From Octadecabacter algicola (GTDB lineage: Bacteria > Pseudomonadota > Alphaproteobacteria > Rhodobacterales > Rhodobacteraceae), in the NCBI RefSeq assembly GCF_021532625.1, contig NZ_JAKGAR010000001.1:372001-436000 (forward strand): DNA of 64,000 bases, in the 5' to 3' direction. Under the pieces are notes generated by a model. That model ran no database searches, was not told where the DNA came from, and worked only from the letters and a program-made list of their open reading frames with translations. A program made the position numbers and the translations under genes. Below are positions 53,161-62,484 of this stretch, in pieces; the stretch's first letter is position 1; every line of letters starts with the position of its first letter.

Positions 53161-54129
53161 ATGAGCGGTTTGATTGCCCTGTTAGATGATGTTGCGGCGC
53201 TGACGCGGATTGCAGCGACGAGTATTGATGACGTCGCAGGCATGGCAGCCAAAGCAGGGACCAAGGCAGCTGGCGTCATTATTGACGATGCTGCGGTCAC
53301 GCCGAAATACGTGACGGGGCTGGATCCGAAACGCGAACTGCCGATCATCTGGAAAATCGCGCGTGCGTCATTCTTTAGTAAGCTGGTGATCCTGCTACCG
53401 GTGGCGATGCTGCTAAATGCCTTTGCGCCGGTGCTGTTGATCCCGTTGTTGATGCTGGGTGGTTTGTATCTGTGTTTTGAAGGGGCCGAGAAAATCTATC
53501 ACGTGTTGGTGCCTCATGGGGATGCCCACGTAGAAGCTGATATGGACGTTGGCGATCCGGCGCATCTGGAAGAGAAGCGCGTCAAAGGGGCAATCAAGAC
53601 AGATTTTATTCTGTCTGCAGAGATCATGACCATTTCGTTGAATGGTATTGTTGATGAATTCCCTGATGCGGGATTGTGGTTGCAGGGGGCAACCTTGGCC
53701 GCAGTGGCAATTGCGATCACGATTGTCGTCTATGGCACGGTCGCGTTGATTGTGAAGATGGATGACGTTGGCGCGTGGTTCGCGATGAATGGTAAGACGG
53801 GGTTCGGCCGTGGCTTGGGACGTGGTCTTGTACATGGCATGCCAAAATTGTTGACGGTGCTGTCTATTGTTGGCACGGCGGCTATGCTGTGGGTTGGCGG
53901 GTCGATCCTTGTCCATGGGCTTCATGACGGGGCATTTTTGGGCTGGGAGCAACCATATGGCTTTATCAAAGATATGTCGCACACGGTTGCTGGCGATAGC
54001 GGCTTTGGGAACTGGGCTGTGACGGCCTTTGCCGATGGTGTGTTGGGGCTTGCGGTTGGGCTGTTGCTTATCCCGATCGTGACCCGCGTGATTGCCCCGC
54101 TGTTTGGCGGTGGCGAAACGGCGCATTAA
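53161..54129 (+). CDS. DUF808 (YedI-like) integral membrane protein
   Basis: 322 aa. The N-terminal block LIALLDDVAALTRIAATSID and the DDAAVTPKYVTGLDPKRELP segment (about 42-61) are signatures of DUF808. About six transmembrane helices follow (for example LVILLPVAMLLNAFAPVLLI, LPLLMLGGLYLCFEGAE, ATLAAVAIAITIVVYGTVAL, LLTVLSIVGTAAMLWVGG). The function is unknown. It is divergent from gap copy 2 with 293 bp between starts, which hold the operator-like array. Confidence 0.87.
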   Translation: MSGLIALLDDVAALTRIAATSIDDVAGMAAKAGTKAAGVIIDDAAVTPKYVTGLDPKRELPIIWKIARASFFSKLVILLPVAMLLNAFAPVLLIPLLMLGGLYLCFEGAEKIYHVLVPHGDAHVEADMDVGDPAHLEEKRVKGAIKTDFILSAEIMTISLNGIVDEFPDAGLWLQGATLAAVAIAITIVVYGTVALIVKMDDVGAWFAMNGKTGFGRGLGRGLVHGMPKLLTVLSIVGTAAMLWVGGSILVHGLHDGAFLGWEQPYGFIKDMSHTVAGDSGFGNWAVTAFADGVLGLAVGLLLIPIVTRVIAPLFGGGETAH

Positions 54130-54141
54130 ACGGCGCCTGGT

Positions 54142-54729
54142 TCAGTACACCTGAGACTGCGAATAGGACTGCTGGATATCGGCATCATAGCGGTCATCGT
54201 ATCCGGGGTCAGAAATGACGCAGGAACGTCCGCACAGCTGGCGGGTGCTGCGGGTGGCATGATCATTCAGCCAAACACGCCCACCTGGCGTTGAGACATA
54301 GCCGTTTATGCCGTAGTTGAAATCTCCCTGCAGATCGATACCAGACGGTATCTCGCCCCTCAGGCGCGGAGAATAACCGCCGTGGGTGTGATAGCTGGCT
54401 AGGATGCCGGTGCCAATTTGGGGTTCGGGCATTTCGCAGCCAGTACGCGTTCCAGCGACGGGAACGGTCGCTTTCAACTGGCCGAACTGGTCCAGCCAGA
54501 TGTAGCCGCAATACTCGCGTTTTTCGGCGATAGAGATGGTTTGCAATTCGTTCAGGACGCCAATCGCGAACTGATCCACAACAATTCCAGAAGGCGCGTC
54601 AGCCGCTACGACACTAAATCCCTCATCCCCAGGCATGAGCCCTAATGGAGACACCTGACGGGAGTTCAGGCCCACTTGTGGGGCGCAGGCAGAGAGAGTG
54701 AAGGTGAGTATGGCTGCGGTTCGGATCAT
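54142..54729 (-). CDS. DUF4329 lipoprotein with a JAMM-like metal motif
   Basis: 195 aa from the ATG with AGGA seven bases upstream. A lipobox LSAC at residues about 12-15 (ILTFTLSACAP) predicts a lipid-anchored, exported protein. The mature domain contains SYHTHGGYS, then IPSGID twelve residues on. That H-x-H...S-x-x-D pattern matches the JAMM/MPN metalloprotease zinc site, and DUF4329 is known to share it. Four or more cysteines (REYCGY, RTGCEMP, QLCGRSCVI) could make disulfides. The predicted role is a peptidase or isopeptidase in the envelope; substrate unknown. It follows tkt on the same strand, with a possible terminator between. Confidence 0.72.
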   Translation of the reverse strand: MIRTAAILTFTLSACAPQVGLNSRQVSPLGLMPGDEGFSVVAADAPSGIVVDQFAIGVLNELQTISIAEKREYCGYIWLDQFGQLKATVPVAGTRTGCEMPEPQIGTGILASYHTHGGYSPRLRGEIPSGIDLQGDFNYGINGYVSTPGGRVWLNDHATRSTRQLCGRSCVISDPGYDDRYDADIQQSYSQSQVY

Positions 54730-54773
54730 ATCGGGTCCTAATCTTTGCGCCATACTGACATACTTAAAACGTG

Positions 54774-54804
54774 CCACAATCCCGAGCGTCGCCCAGAATT
54801 GTGG
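54774..54804 (-). terminator. Possible terminator after tkt
   Basis: 7-bp stem ccacaat/attgtgg with a 17-base loop. On the minus strand the stem is followed by cacgttttaag. Weak but suitably placed 13 bp after the tkt stop. Confidence 0.4.
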
Positions 54805-54816
54805 CCCGCCAGTTGT

Positions 54817-56838
54817 TTAGCCGAGAAGGTCGCGCACTTTTTGTGCGGTGGCTTCTGGTGTGATGCCGAACTTTTCGAACAGTTCAGGGGCAGGGGCGGA
54901 CGCACCGAAGCTGTCCATGCCAATAAAGCCTGCTTTGGCTTCACGGCCACGTTCACCGAGCAACCATTTGTCCCAACCAAGGCGGACACCTGCTTCGATT
55001 GCAACGCGAACTGGACCACCTGGAAGCACGCGCTTACGGATGCTTTCGTCTTGGGCTTCGAAAAGTTCCCAACATGGCATAGACACAACACGTGTCCCGA
55101 TGCCTTCGGCCTCAAGGATTTCACGGGCTGCCATAGCAACAGCCACCTCGGAGCCTGTGGCCATCAGGATCGCTTGGCGTTTGCCGTTTTCAGCATCTGC
55201 CAGAACATAGGCCCCTTGTGCGGTCATGTTCTTGGTTTTGTGTTCAGTACGAACAACCGGCAGCCCCTGGCGGGACAGGCACAAAACGGACGGCGTTGTC
55301 TTGGATGTCAAAGCAAGTTCCCAAGCTTCCGCAACTTCAACACTGTCGGCTGGACGGAACGTATTGGTGTTCGGCGTCGCGCGCAGCATGGCAAGGTGTT
55401 CGACAGGCTGGTGTGTTGGGCCGTCTTCGCCAAGACCGATGCTGTCGTGGGTCATTACGTAAACCGTTGGCACGTTCATCAAAGCCGAGAGGCGCATGGC
55501 ACCACGGGCGTAATCCGTGAAACACATAAATGTCCCGCCGTAGGGGCGGACACCGCCGTGCAGAACCATACCGTTCATCGCTGCGGCCATACCGTGTTCA
55601 CGGACGCCGTAGTGGATGTAGCGGCCTTCGCGGTTGTCTGGTGTAAAGACGCCCATGTCGGCAGTTTTGGTGTTGTTGGATCCTGTTAGGTCAGCAGACC
55701 CGCCTACAGTTTCTTGCATGATCGGATTGACCACTTCCAGTACGCTTTCAGAGCTGGAGCGCGTTGCGGCCTTCTTGCCAGCCTCAGAGGCTTGCTTTTT
55801 GAACGCTTTGATCGTTGCTGACAATTTCTTTGGGGCTTCAAGCGCGAAGGCGCGGTTGAATTCATCCTGTTTCGCCTTGCTCAACTTAGCGAATTTGGCT
55901 TCCCATTCAGCACGGGCTTCCCCGCCACGCGTGCCCATGGCTTCCCATTGGGATTTAACGTCGGCAGGGATTTCGAATGGGCCGTAGTTCCAGCCATAGG
56001 CTGCTTTAGCGGCTGCCATCTGCTCGGCATCCGTCAATGCGCCGTGACCTTTGGATGTGTCCTGCGCTGCGTGGCCCAATGCGATGTGGGTCTTGCAGGA
56101 GATCATGGACGGGCGAGGGTCAGCCTTGGCAGCAACGATCGCTTCGTCGATCGCAACAGGGTCATGACCGTCGATTTCCAGCACATGCCAACCGGATGCA
56201 ACGAAACGTGCGCTCTGATCCGTGATGTCAGCCATATCAACGGTGCCGTCGATTGTGATGTTGTTGTTGTCAAAGAAACAGATCAGATGGCCGAGCTTCT
56301 GCATACCAGCAAGGCCGATGGCTTCTTGGCTGACGCCTTCCATCAGGCAGCCGTCGCCTGCGATGACATAGGTGTGGTGGTTGATAACGTTCTTGCCGAA
56401 GCGCGCGCGCAGGATTTCTTCTGCAATTGCAAAGCCGACTGAGTTCGCAATCCCCTGACCAAGCGGACCTGTTGTGGTCTCAATGCCTTCCATGTGGCCG
56501 TATTCCGGGTGGCCCGCAGTGCGTGCGCCCCATTGGCGGAAGTCCTTAAGCTGTTGAAGGCTGGCTTGTTCGTAACCTGTGAGGTGCAACAGGGAATACA
56601 ACAGCATTGACCCGTGGCCTGCGGACAGGATGAACCGGTCACGATCCGCCCAGTTGGGCGCTTTGGGGTCAAAACGAAGGTGGTTTTGGAACAACACTGT
56701 CGCGACGTCGGCCATGCCCATCGGCATGCCAGAGTGGCCGGAATTGGCGGCCGCAACGGCGTCCAATGTAAGAGTACGGATCGCGGCGGCGCGCATCCAG
56801 TGCTCGGGGTGGGCGGTGCGAAGGGCTTGGATGTCCAT
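54817..56838 (-). CDS. tkt: Transketolase
   Basis: 673 aa from the ATG with AGGA upstream; 29 further in-frame codons upstream do not fit the family. The enzyme moves two-carbon units between sugar phosphates in the pentose phosphate and Calvin pathways using thiamine diphosphate. Motifs: [14 protein letters not shown] (about 25-38), [16 protein letters not shown], the ThDP/Mg motif [13 protein letters not shown] with [11 protein letters not shown] (about 150-185), and in the pyrimidine domain [13 protein letters not shown] and [15 protein letters not shown]. It is 2 kb from two GAPDH genes, giving a carbon-metabolism neighbourhood. No GTTAGCGCTAAC-like site was seen before it. Confidence 0.96.
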   Translation of the reverse strand: MDIQALRTAHPEHWMRAAAIRTLTLDAVAAANSGHSGMPMGMADVATVLFQNHLRFDPKAPNWADRDRFILSAGHGSMLLYSLLHLTGYEQASLQQLKDFRQWGARTAGHPEYGHMEGIETTTGPLGQGIANSVGFAIAEEILRARFGKNVINHHTYVIAGDGCLMEGVSQEAIGLAGMQKLGHLICFFDNNNITIDGTVDMADITDQSARFVASGWHVLEIDGHDPVAIDEAIVAAKADPRPSMISCKTHIALGHAAQDTSKGHGALTDAEQMAAAKAAYGWNYGPFEIPADVKSQWEAMGTRGGEARAEWEAKFAKLSKAKQDEFNRAFALEAPKKLSATIKAFKKQASEAGKKAATRSSSESVLEVVNPIMQETVGGSADLTGSNNTKTADMGVFTPDNREGRYIHYGVREHGMAAAMNGMVLHGGVRPYGGTFMCFTDYARGAMRLSALMNVPTVYVMTHDSIGLGEDGPTHQPVEHLAMLRATPNTNTFRPADSVEVAEAWELALTSKTTPSVLCLSRQGLPVVRTEHKTKNMTAQGAYVLADAENGKRQAILMATGSEVAVAMAAREILEAEGIGTRVVSMPCWELFEAQDESIRKRVLPGGPVRVAIEAGVRLGWDKWLLGERGREAKAGFIGMDSFGASAPAPELFEKFGITPEATAQKVRDLLG

Positions 56839-57093
56839 GATGGCGGTCCTTGATGCTGCTGATATTGGCTTTGTAAGCCTCATATCAGGGCGGCCCTCAA
56901 GATCAAGGCGACACAGACGCCGCATGAATGCTGCGCCGTAGGGTCATGATAACGAACAACTTTCATCGTTTGCTGCCAAGGGTTGCATGGCTTAGTCTTT
57001 GTTTAACTGGGCGCGATTCGTGAATGAAGCCCATATGCAGCGGTTGTTTGGTGTGTTCTGACGGTACATGCGGCGACCGGAAAGGACAGGCAA

Positions 57094-57609
57094 ATGAGCG
57101 AACTTTCCCAACTCGAAACCCGTATTTCAGCGGCGCTGGATCGGATCAAGCAAGGTGTCGAAGGCCTAGAAGCCCCTTCAGCGGCCCCCGAAGCTCCCGC
57201 GCCCGACGCCGCGGCGAACGAACGTGTCGTTGAACTCACCGCGATGCTGGATGATGAGAAAACAGCGAATGCGCAGCTCGAAGAGCGCGTGAAGCTACTG
57301 AAAGAACGCCAAGACGGCAAACTTGCGGAGCTCGAAAGCAACGTTGACGCTGGGCGGTCCCGTTCCGCGCGGATGGATCGTGAATTGCAGCGCTTGCGTC
57401 ATGTGAACGCTGAACTGCGTGACATCAACAGCCAACTCCGCGAAGCCCTCACCGAAGGGGTTAGTGAACCGCACTTGGTTAACAAAGCTATGCTGGCCGA
57501 ACTTGAGGCCCTGCGCGCAACCCGCTCCGCCGACGCCGCCGAAATGGATTCGATCTTAGAAGAGCTGACACCGATTATTGAAAAGGAGGCCAGCGATGCC
57601 ACAGGTTGA
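57094..57609 (+). CDS. Coiled-coil protein encoded before zapA
   Basis: 171 aa, rich in Glu, Ala, Arg and Leu. A long coiled coil spans residues about 50-130 (VVELTAMLDDEKTANAQLEE, then LKERQDGKLAELESNVD), with a short Pro/Ala linker at about 27-40. No membrane segment. The last 14 bases overlap zapA. It is placed like helper coiled-coil proteins of the Z-ring region. A role in cell division is an inference from the coupling. Confidence 0.75.
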   Translation: MSELSQLETRISAALDRIKQGVEGLEAPSAAPEAPAPDAAANERVVELTAMLDDEKTANAQLEERVKLLKERQDGKLAELESNVDAGRSRSARMDRELQRLRHVNAELRDINSQLREALTEGVSEPHLVNKAMLAELEALRATRSADAAEMDSILEELTPIIEKEASDATG

Positions 57610-57982
57610 GATCACTATCGGGGGCCGTAATTTCGAAGTCGCATGTCAGGAGGGCGAAGAACAGTTCCTGTTGACAGCCGCTGCGATGCTGGACGTCGAA
57701 GCGTCATCCTTGTCCACACAGATTGGACGTATGCCCGAAAGCCGCATGCTTTTGATGGCAGGTCTTTTGTTGGCGGACCGCACTGCGGGTTTGGAAGACA
57801 AAGTGCGCGAAGCCGAAGGTAAACTGGCGCAAGCTCAGGCGCAGCTCGAAAGCAAAAGTACGGCCACTGAACGTGTTGAAGTGCCTGTAGTTCCAGCGGA
57901 AACTATTGAAAGCATGACGGAAATTGCGCGTCAGGCTGAATATCTTGCGCAAGAAATCGAAGCGAAAGCTTCGGCAGGTTAA
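57596..57982 (+). CDS. zapA: Cell division protein ZapA
   Basis: 128 aa from the ATG with AAGGAGG seven bases upstream (an earlier in-frame start lies inside the previous gene). N-terminal ZapA signature VEITIGGRNFEVACQEGEE (4-22), the following helix with QFLLTAAAMLDVEAS, and a C-terminal coiled coil (EDKVREAEGKLAQAQAQL) that forms the tetramer. ZapA crosslinks FtsZ filaments at the division site. Coupled to the coiled-coil gene before it. No 6S RNA gene follows here; only about 48 bp, filled by a terminator, separate it from grxD. Confidence 0.92.
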   Translation: MPQVEITIGGRNFEVACQEGEEQFLLTAAAMLDVEASSLSTQIGRMPESRMLLMAGLLLADRTAGLEDKVREAEGKLAQAQAQLESKSTATERVEVPVVPAETIESMTEIARQAEYLAQEIEAKASAG

Positions 57983-57985
57983 TAC

Positions 57986-58029
57986 AAAAAGGGGCAACGC
58001 GTGGCTTTGGTGGCGCATTGCCCTTTTTC
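57986..58029. terminator. Bidirectional terminator between zapA and grxD
   Basis: Stem aaaagggcaa/ttgccctttt extended by gcg/cgc, with a long T-run on both strands. It ends zapA (+) and the bolA-grxD transcript (-). Confidence 0.85.
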
Positions 58030-58030
58030 T

Positions 58031-58390
58031 TTAGGCGTTCGCTTCGCGGATTTTGTCTGCAGCATCTTGATCGTACGTCACACCGTTTTCGCTGAACAAT
58101 GTGTCCAACTCACCGGACAACGTCATCTCTGTGATAATGTCGCAGCCGCCAACGAATTCGCCTTTGACGTAAAGCTGTGGAATTGTCGGCCAATCGGAAA
58201 AATCCTTGATGCCTTGGCGCAGGGTTTCATCAGCCAGCACGTTCACATCTTCAAATTCAACGCCCATGAAGTTCAACACACCAGCGACGCGGGATGAGAA
58301 CCCGCACTGCGGCATGGATTTTGTACCTTTCATGAAAAGCACAACGTCGTTGTTGGTGACGGTATCTTTGATCTGTGTTTCAGCGGTCAT
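58031..58390 (-). CDS. grxD: Monothiol glutaredoxin (Grx4/GrxD)
   Basis: 119 aa. The active site is CGFS in MPQCGFSSRV (about 29-32), which defines the monothiol class. Other class features are the FMKGTK glutathione contact (19-24), the WPTIPQLYVKGEFVGGCDI segment (67-85), and the conserved GG. It binds a glutathione-coordinated [2Fe-2S] cluster and delivers it to apoproteins, often with a BolA partner. A bolA gene lies two genes upstream in the same coupled run, so the partner is encoded here. Confidence 0.96.
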   Translation of the reverse strand: MTAETQIKDTVTNNDVVLFMKGTKSMPQCGFSSRVAGVLNFMGVEFEDVNVLADETLRQGIKDFSDWPTIPQLYVKGEFVGGCDIITEMTLSGELDTLFSENGVTYDQDAADKIREANA

Positions 58391-58593
58391 TTCTTAGTCC
58401 TTATATCCTTGCGAACAATGCGTTGTTGCGCACGAGTCATGTCGAGTTCTTGCATCCCAGTGACACCTTTTAGTGATTTCGGGTCGGGTTTCATGTGGCT
58501 GAGTGGGCGACGGTGGCGGTTGGCCAGCCAATCATCCGCAAGGATCCCTATCACGAGCACGATGCCCGCAAATGTGATCCAGCCGAGCATCAC
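58387..58593 (-). CDS. Small membrane protein between bolA and grxD
   Basis: 68 aa with one N-terminal transmembrane helix (about 3-20, MLGWITFAGIVLVIGILADD), then a basic, soluble tail with LSHMKPDPKSLKGVTGMQEL and TRAQQRIVRKDIRTKK. Its start overlaps the bolA stop, and its stop overlaps the grxD start, each by four bases. No family is recognised. Overlaps on both sides mean the three are made together, and a membrane anchor or partner for iron-sulfur transfer is a speculative role. Confidence 0.78.
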   Translation of the reverse strand: MMLGWITFAGIVLVIGILADDWLANRHRRPLSHMKPDPKSLKGVTGMQELDMTRAQQRIVRKDIRTKK

Positions 58594-58826
58594 TCAGGCG
58601 CCTTTGTTGTCAGGGCCAATGCGTGCAAATCGCCGTTGCTGCCGTCCATCTTGCCTTTAAGGGCTGCGTAAACGGCGCGCTGTTGTTGCACGCGGTTCTT
58701 GCCGGCAAAGCTCGCGTCGATGACTTCGGCGGCGAAGTGCGCGCCATCGTCACCTTGCACGGTGATTGCTGCGTCTGGAAAGGCGTCCCGCAGGAGCGTT
58801 TCGATTTCTGGTGCTGTGATCGCCAT
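58590..58826 (-). CDS. BolA family protein
   Basis: 78 aa, the short BolA type. Family pattern: IETLLRDAFPDAAITVQGDDGAHFAAEVI, read in pieces as a leading helix then the conserved His in GAHF (about 30) and the C-terminal MDGSNGDLHALALTTKAPE with the second conserved His (about 67). BolA proteins pair with monothiol glutaredoxins, and these two histidines take part in [2Fe-2S] binding. It is first in the coupled run bolA, small membrane protein, grxD, 70 bp after purL. Confidence 0.92.
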   Translation of the reverse strand: MAITAPEIETLLRDAFPDAAITVQGDDGAHFAAEVIDASFAGKNRVQQQRAVYAALKGKMDGSNGDLHALALTTKAPE

Positions 58827-58896
58827 TGGTTTGTCCTGTATCTCTTACTTAAATGTAGGCACAGGGCGTGCCTGCGACAAGCCCGTTGGGGCCGAC

Positions 58897-61056
58897 TTAC
58901 GCAAACGTGTCCGCAAAAGTCGCGCGGAACTGTGTTGCAAGATCGGCCAACGGCGCGGATGTGGCACCGAATGTCACCTGGTCGCCACCGAATTTACCAA
59001 CCGTTTGAATCGGCACGCCCGCCTTACCAGCCGCGATCATCAGTGCCTCGGCTTTGTCGAAGTTACAGGCGATCAGGTAACGCGCTTGGTCTTCGCCAAA
59101 CAGGGTCGGAGTGTCGTCAGCGTCTAGTGTCACACCCGTTTCTGCCGCTTCGGCCATTTCAAACGCTGCAAGCGCAAGGCCGCCGTCAGCAAGATCCGTG
59201 CAAGCATCGATCCATTCCGCATTATCGCGGATAAAGTCGCCGTGCAGCTTTTCGGCTGCCAGATCAACCGTCGGCGCATCGCCGTCTTCGCGGTTATAGG
59301 CTTCAGCGAGAAGGGCAGACTGACCAAGGTGGCCCGCTGTTTCACCAATCAGCAGGGCAACGTGACCTTCGCGCGCGACGCCTGCGATGATGTCATCTGC
59401 GCTCTTTAGAAGGCCGACTGCGCCGATTGTTGGAGTCGGCAAAATGCCAGTGCCATCGGTTTCGTTGTAAAGAGACACGTTGCCGGACACGATTGGCATA
59501 TCCAGCGCAATACACGCAGCACCAATGCCTTTGATTGCGCCAACGAACTGGCCCATGATCTCGGGCTTTTCGGGGTTGCCGAAGTTCATATTGTCTGTCG
59601 TTGCCAATGGCTTAGCGCCAACAGCTGTCAGGTTTCGGTAGGCTTCTGCGACCGCCTGAGCACCGCCCATTTCTGGGTTCGCCTTGACGTAGCGCGGGGT
59701 CACGTCTGATGTAAATGCAATCGCCTTATCTGTGCCGTGAACGCGCACAATACCAGCGCCGAGGCCTGGTGTGCGGACCGTGTCGGCCATCACTTGGCTG
59801 TCATACTGTTCATAAACCCACTGTTTGCCTGCGTAGTTTGGTGAGGCCAGCAAGGATTTCAGCCCGTCGATTGGGTCGATGCCCGGAACGTCAGACATTG
59901 GTTCGGCGGCAGGTGTTTCTACCCATGGGCGGTCATATTCTGGCGCCGAGCCGGACAGCGTGGCAAGCGGAAGATCCGCCTTCACTTCGCCGTTGTGGAG
60001 GATCAAGAAGCGGTCTTCGGCGATGGTTTCGCCCACAATCGCGAAATCTAGGTCCCACTTCACGAAAACAGCGCGGGCTTCGGCCTCAAGTTCCGGTTTC
60101 AGAACCATCAACATGCGTTCTTGGGACTCAGACAGCATCATTTCATAAGCTGTCATGTTCTCTTCGCGCTGCGGCACGTCTTCGAGGTTGAGTTTGACCC
60201 CAAGCCCACCTTTGTCGCCCATTTCAACGGCAGAACAGGTCAGACCAGCGGCGCCCATGTCTTGAATGGAAATAACAGCACCTGTTGCCATCAGTTCCAA
60301 CGTCGCTTCCATCAGGCGCTTTTCGGTGAAAGGGTCGCCAACTTGGACGGTAGGGCGCTTTTCTTCGATTGTGTCGTCAAATTCAGCGGATGCCATTGTA
60401 GCACCGCCAACACCGTCACGGCCTGTTTTGGCGCCAAGGTAGACGACGGGCATGCCGATGCCCGATGCCGCAGAATAGAAAATCTTGTCTGTGTCAGCCA
60501 AACCGGCAGCAAATGCGTTCACAAGGCAGTTGCCGTTATACGCTGGGTGGAAGCGCACTTCGCCGCCGACGGTTGGAACGCCAAAGCAGTTGCCATACCC
60601 ACCAACACCCTCAACAACACCATGTACGAGTTGGCGAGTTTTGTGGTGATCAGGTTCACCGAATGACAGTGAGTTCATCGCCGCAATCGGGCGCGCGCCC
60701 ATTGTAAATACGTCGCGCAGAATGCCGCCAACGCCTGTCGCAGCGCCTTGATACGGTTCAATGTAGGACGGGTGGTTGTGGCTTTCCATCTTGAAAACAA
60801 CACACTGGCCGTCGCCGATGTCGACGATACCGGCGTTCTCACCGGGGCCGCAAACAACCTGTGGGCCTTCGGTTGGCAGAGTGCGCAGCCATTTTTTTGA
60901 GGACTTGTAAGAACAGTGCTCGTTCCACATCGCGCTGAAAATACCCAGTTCTGTAAACGTCGGCTCGCGACCGATGATCTCAAGAATGCGGTCGTACTCG
61001 TCTGGGCTGAGCCCGTGAGAAGCGATCAGGTCTGGCGTGATGGTTGGTTCTTGCAT
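58897..61056 (-). CDS. purL: Phosphoribosylformylglycinamidine synthase subunit PurL
   Basis: 719 aa, the small PurL type that works with PurQ and PurS, not the 1300-aa fused enzyme. It converts FGAR to FGAM in the fourth step of purine synthesis with ATP. Motifs: [20 protein letters not shown] near the N-terminus, [20 protein letters not shown] (about 80-99), [39 protein letters not shown] (about 265-285), and [15 protein letters not shown]. The gene ends 70 bp before bolA. purQ and purS are not in the window. Confidence 0.96.
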   Translation of the reverse strand: MQEPTITPDLIASHGLSPDEYDRILEIIGREPTFTELGIFSAMWNEHCSYKSSKKWLRTLPTEGPQVVCGPGENAGIVDIGDGQCVVFKMESHNHPSYIEPYQGAATGVGGILRDVFTMGARPIAAMNSLSFGEPDHHKTRQLVHGVVEGVGGYGNCFGVPTVGGEVRFHPAYNGNCLVNAFAAGLADTDKIFYSAASGIGMPVVYLGAKTGRDGVGGATMASAEFDDTIEEKRPTVQVGDPFTEKRLMEATLELMATGAVISIQDMGAAGLTCSAVEMGDKGGLGVKLNLEDVPQREENMTAYEMMLSESQERMLMVLKPELEAEARAVFVKWDLDFAIVGETIAEDRFLILHNGEVKADLPLATLSGSAPEYDRPWVETPAAEPMSDVPGIDPIDGLKSLLASPNYAGKQWVYEQYDSQVMADTVRTPGLGAGIVRVHGTDKAIAFTSDVTPRYVKANPEMGGAQAVAEAYRNLTAVGAKPLATTDNMNFGNPEKPEIMGQFVGAIKGIGAACIALDMPIVSGNVSLYNETDGTGILPTPTIGAVGLLKSADDIIAGVAREGHVALLIGETAGHLGQSALLAEAYNREDGDAPTVDLAAEKLHGDFIRDNAEWIDACTDLADGGLALAAFEMAEAAETGVTLDADDTPTLFGEDQARYLIACNFDKAEALMIAAGKAGVPIQTVGKFGGDQVTFGATSAPLADLATQFRATFADTFA

Positions 61057-61413
61057 GTGGGTCCCCGTGCTGGCTTGGGCGTCGTTTAATCCAAGGGGCG
61101 GTCAGGGGCAACGGGGAAGGGGAAAACGCCGCAAAACCATGGGCATCGCACATGGGTGTTGGATAACTGGCAAGTCTTACCAAGCCGACACATCAATTCT
61201 GAATTAGAAAAACGGGACCCTAGAAAAAGAAACGCCGGGCACTAGGCCCGGCAAAGTCCAACAGGGAGGTATAGAGCAGCAGCGCTGCCCTATAGGAGAT
61301 TAATTAATTGGCAGCAGTGAGTCGATCAAGATCAATTCACCACATTTCGCGCAAACCCGCTATGCGTGTGGCGCAAGGGTCACGACTCTGTTGTGGTGTT
61401 TAGGGCGCAGCCT
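61057..61413. other. Non-coding stretch between purL and the LysR gene
   Basis: 357 bases without a supported gene. It contains the promoter side of purL and a hairpin terminator for the LysR transcript (61234-61252). An AT-rich part with ggaggt and ggagattaattaattg (61265-61310) could hold a very short gene, but no convincing frame was found. Confidence 0.4.
61222..61252 (-). terminator. Rho-independent terminator of the LysR gene
   Basis: 7-bp GC stem gccgggc/gcccggc (61234-61252) with loop actag. The preceding tagaaaaagaaa gives a U-rich tail on the minus strand. It lies about 160 bp after the LysR stop. Confidence 0.7.
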
Positions 61414-62325
61414 TTAGGCGATAATTGAACCGGCTTCGCGGATTTTGCGGCGGTGCGAGATAATCTCGTCTTGCACAAAATCGCGGAACGCCATGATCCG
61501 TTTGGACTGCCGCAGTTCTTCGGGATAGGCGAGAAACACCGGCACTTCGCCGCTTTCGATATCCGGCAAAACCCGAACAAGGTCTGGGAAATCTTCGATA
61601 ACGTAATCGGGCATGACGCCAATTCCAAGATCGGAAATGACTGCCTGTAACACACCGAAGTAGTTGTTAACGTGCAATAAGTTTGGTTTGTCGTAGGCCA
61701 ACAGATGCTGAACAAGCGTTGCACCTGCAGACACTTGGAACGCATTGGGGCTTTGACAGATCAGGCGATGCCCGCCGATTTGTTCGATCTTATCGATCGG
61801 TCCGGCTTTTTCGAGGTAGGCTTGCGACGCGTATAGACGCATCCGCACAGACATCAGTTTCTTGCGAATAAGGTCGGCTTGCGATGGTTCTTTCATCCGG
61901 ATTGCAACGTCTGCCTCGCGCATGGGCAAATCCAGAACGCGTTCTTCCAGCATAAGATCGATATTCAGATCAGGGTATTTTTCATAGAGCGCGGGCAGGC
62001 GGGGCGCGAGCCACAGTGTGCCAAAGCCCGTTGTTGTTGTAACTTTCAATTCACCGAACACTTCTTCGGCGCTATCTTTGATCCGAGCGCTAGCGGCCTC
62101 TAAGCGATGCGACATAGATTTGGTCGCATCAAACAGCAGCTCACCTTGTTCCGTCAGGATCAGCCCGCGGGCGTGACGGTGAAATAGGATTGTTGAGAGC
62201 GATTCCTCCAGCGCGCGAATCTGCCGCGACACGGCGGATTGCGACAAATGCAAAGTCTCGCCCGCGTGGGTCAACGACCCAGCGTCCGCAACGGCGTGAA
62301 ATATTCTTAGCTTATCCCAGTCCAT
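61414..62325 (-). CDS. LysR-family transcriptional regulator
   Basis: 303 aa from the ATG with AAGGAT upstream. N-terminal winged helix-turn-helix MDWDKLRIFHAVADAGSLTH with LHLSQSAVSRQIRALEE (residues 1-60), a linker helix, and a two-lobed effector domain (about 90-300) with LKVTTTTGFGTLWLAPRLPAL-like strands. LysR proteins usually regulate themselves and a divergent neighbour; here that is the indolepyruvate ferredoxin oxidoreductase gene starting 160 bp away. A clean AGGTCA-N7-TGACCT dyad lies between them. The effector is unknown. Confidence 0.9.
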   Translation of the reverse strand: MDWDKLRIFHAVADAGSLTHAGETLHLSQSAVSRQIRALEESLSTILFHRHARGLILTEQGELLFDATKSMSHRLEAASARIKDSAEEVFGELKVTTTTGFGTLWLAPRLPALYEKYPDLNIDLMLEERVLDLPMREADVAIRMKEPSQADLIRKKLMSVRMRLYASQAYLEKAGPIDKIEQIGGHRLICQSPNAFQVSAGATLVQHLLAYDKPNLLHVNNYFGVLQAVISDLGIGVMPDYVIEDFPDLVRVLPDIESGEVPVFLAYPEELRQSKRIMAFRDFVQDEIISHRRKIREAGSIIA

Positions 62326-62426
62326 CGGGTATCCTTGCTGCATTGGTTTACGCTCACACTCTTGTACTTGTTACTGGGGTAGTATGTCTGTTTCAGTTCG
62401 TGATGTCAGGTAGAAATAGCTTTCAA

Positions 62427-62445
62427 AGGTCAGAAAGCGTGACCT
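62427..62445. promoter_or_regulatory. Dyad between the LysR gene and the oxidoreductase gene
   Basis: AGGTCA and TGACCT are perfect inverted 6-mers separated by gaaagcg. This fits the T-N11-A rule of LysR binding sites. It ends 40 bp before the oxidoreductase start codon. Confidence 0.5.
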
Positions 62446-62484
62446 ATCGTGGCATTATGGCGGCATCACGTTGGGAGGCGTTTG

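Noticed and set aside
54745-55689. A 314-codon plus-strand frame opposite transketolase and the DUF4329 gene
   Set aside because: Cys- and His-rich shadow frame of a confidently identified gene on the other strand.
57983-58030. 6S RNA gene (ssrS) after zapA, as in many bacteria
   Set aside because: Only about 48 bp separate zapA from grxD and they are filled by a terminator hairpin.
61265-61320. Possible tiny gene or small RNA in the purL-LysR gap
   Set aside because: GGAG-like sequences are present but no frame longer than about ten codons follows, and there is no strong promoter plus terminator pair.
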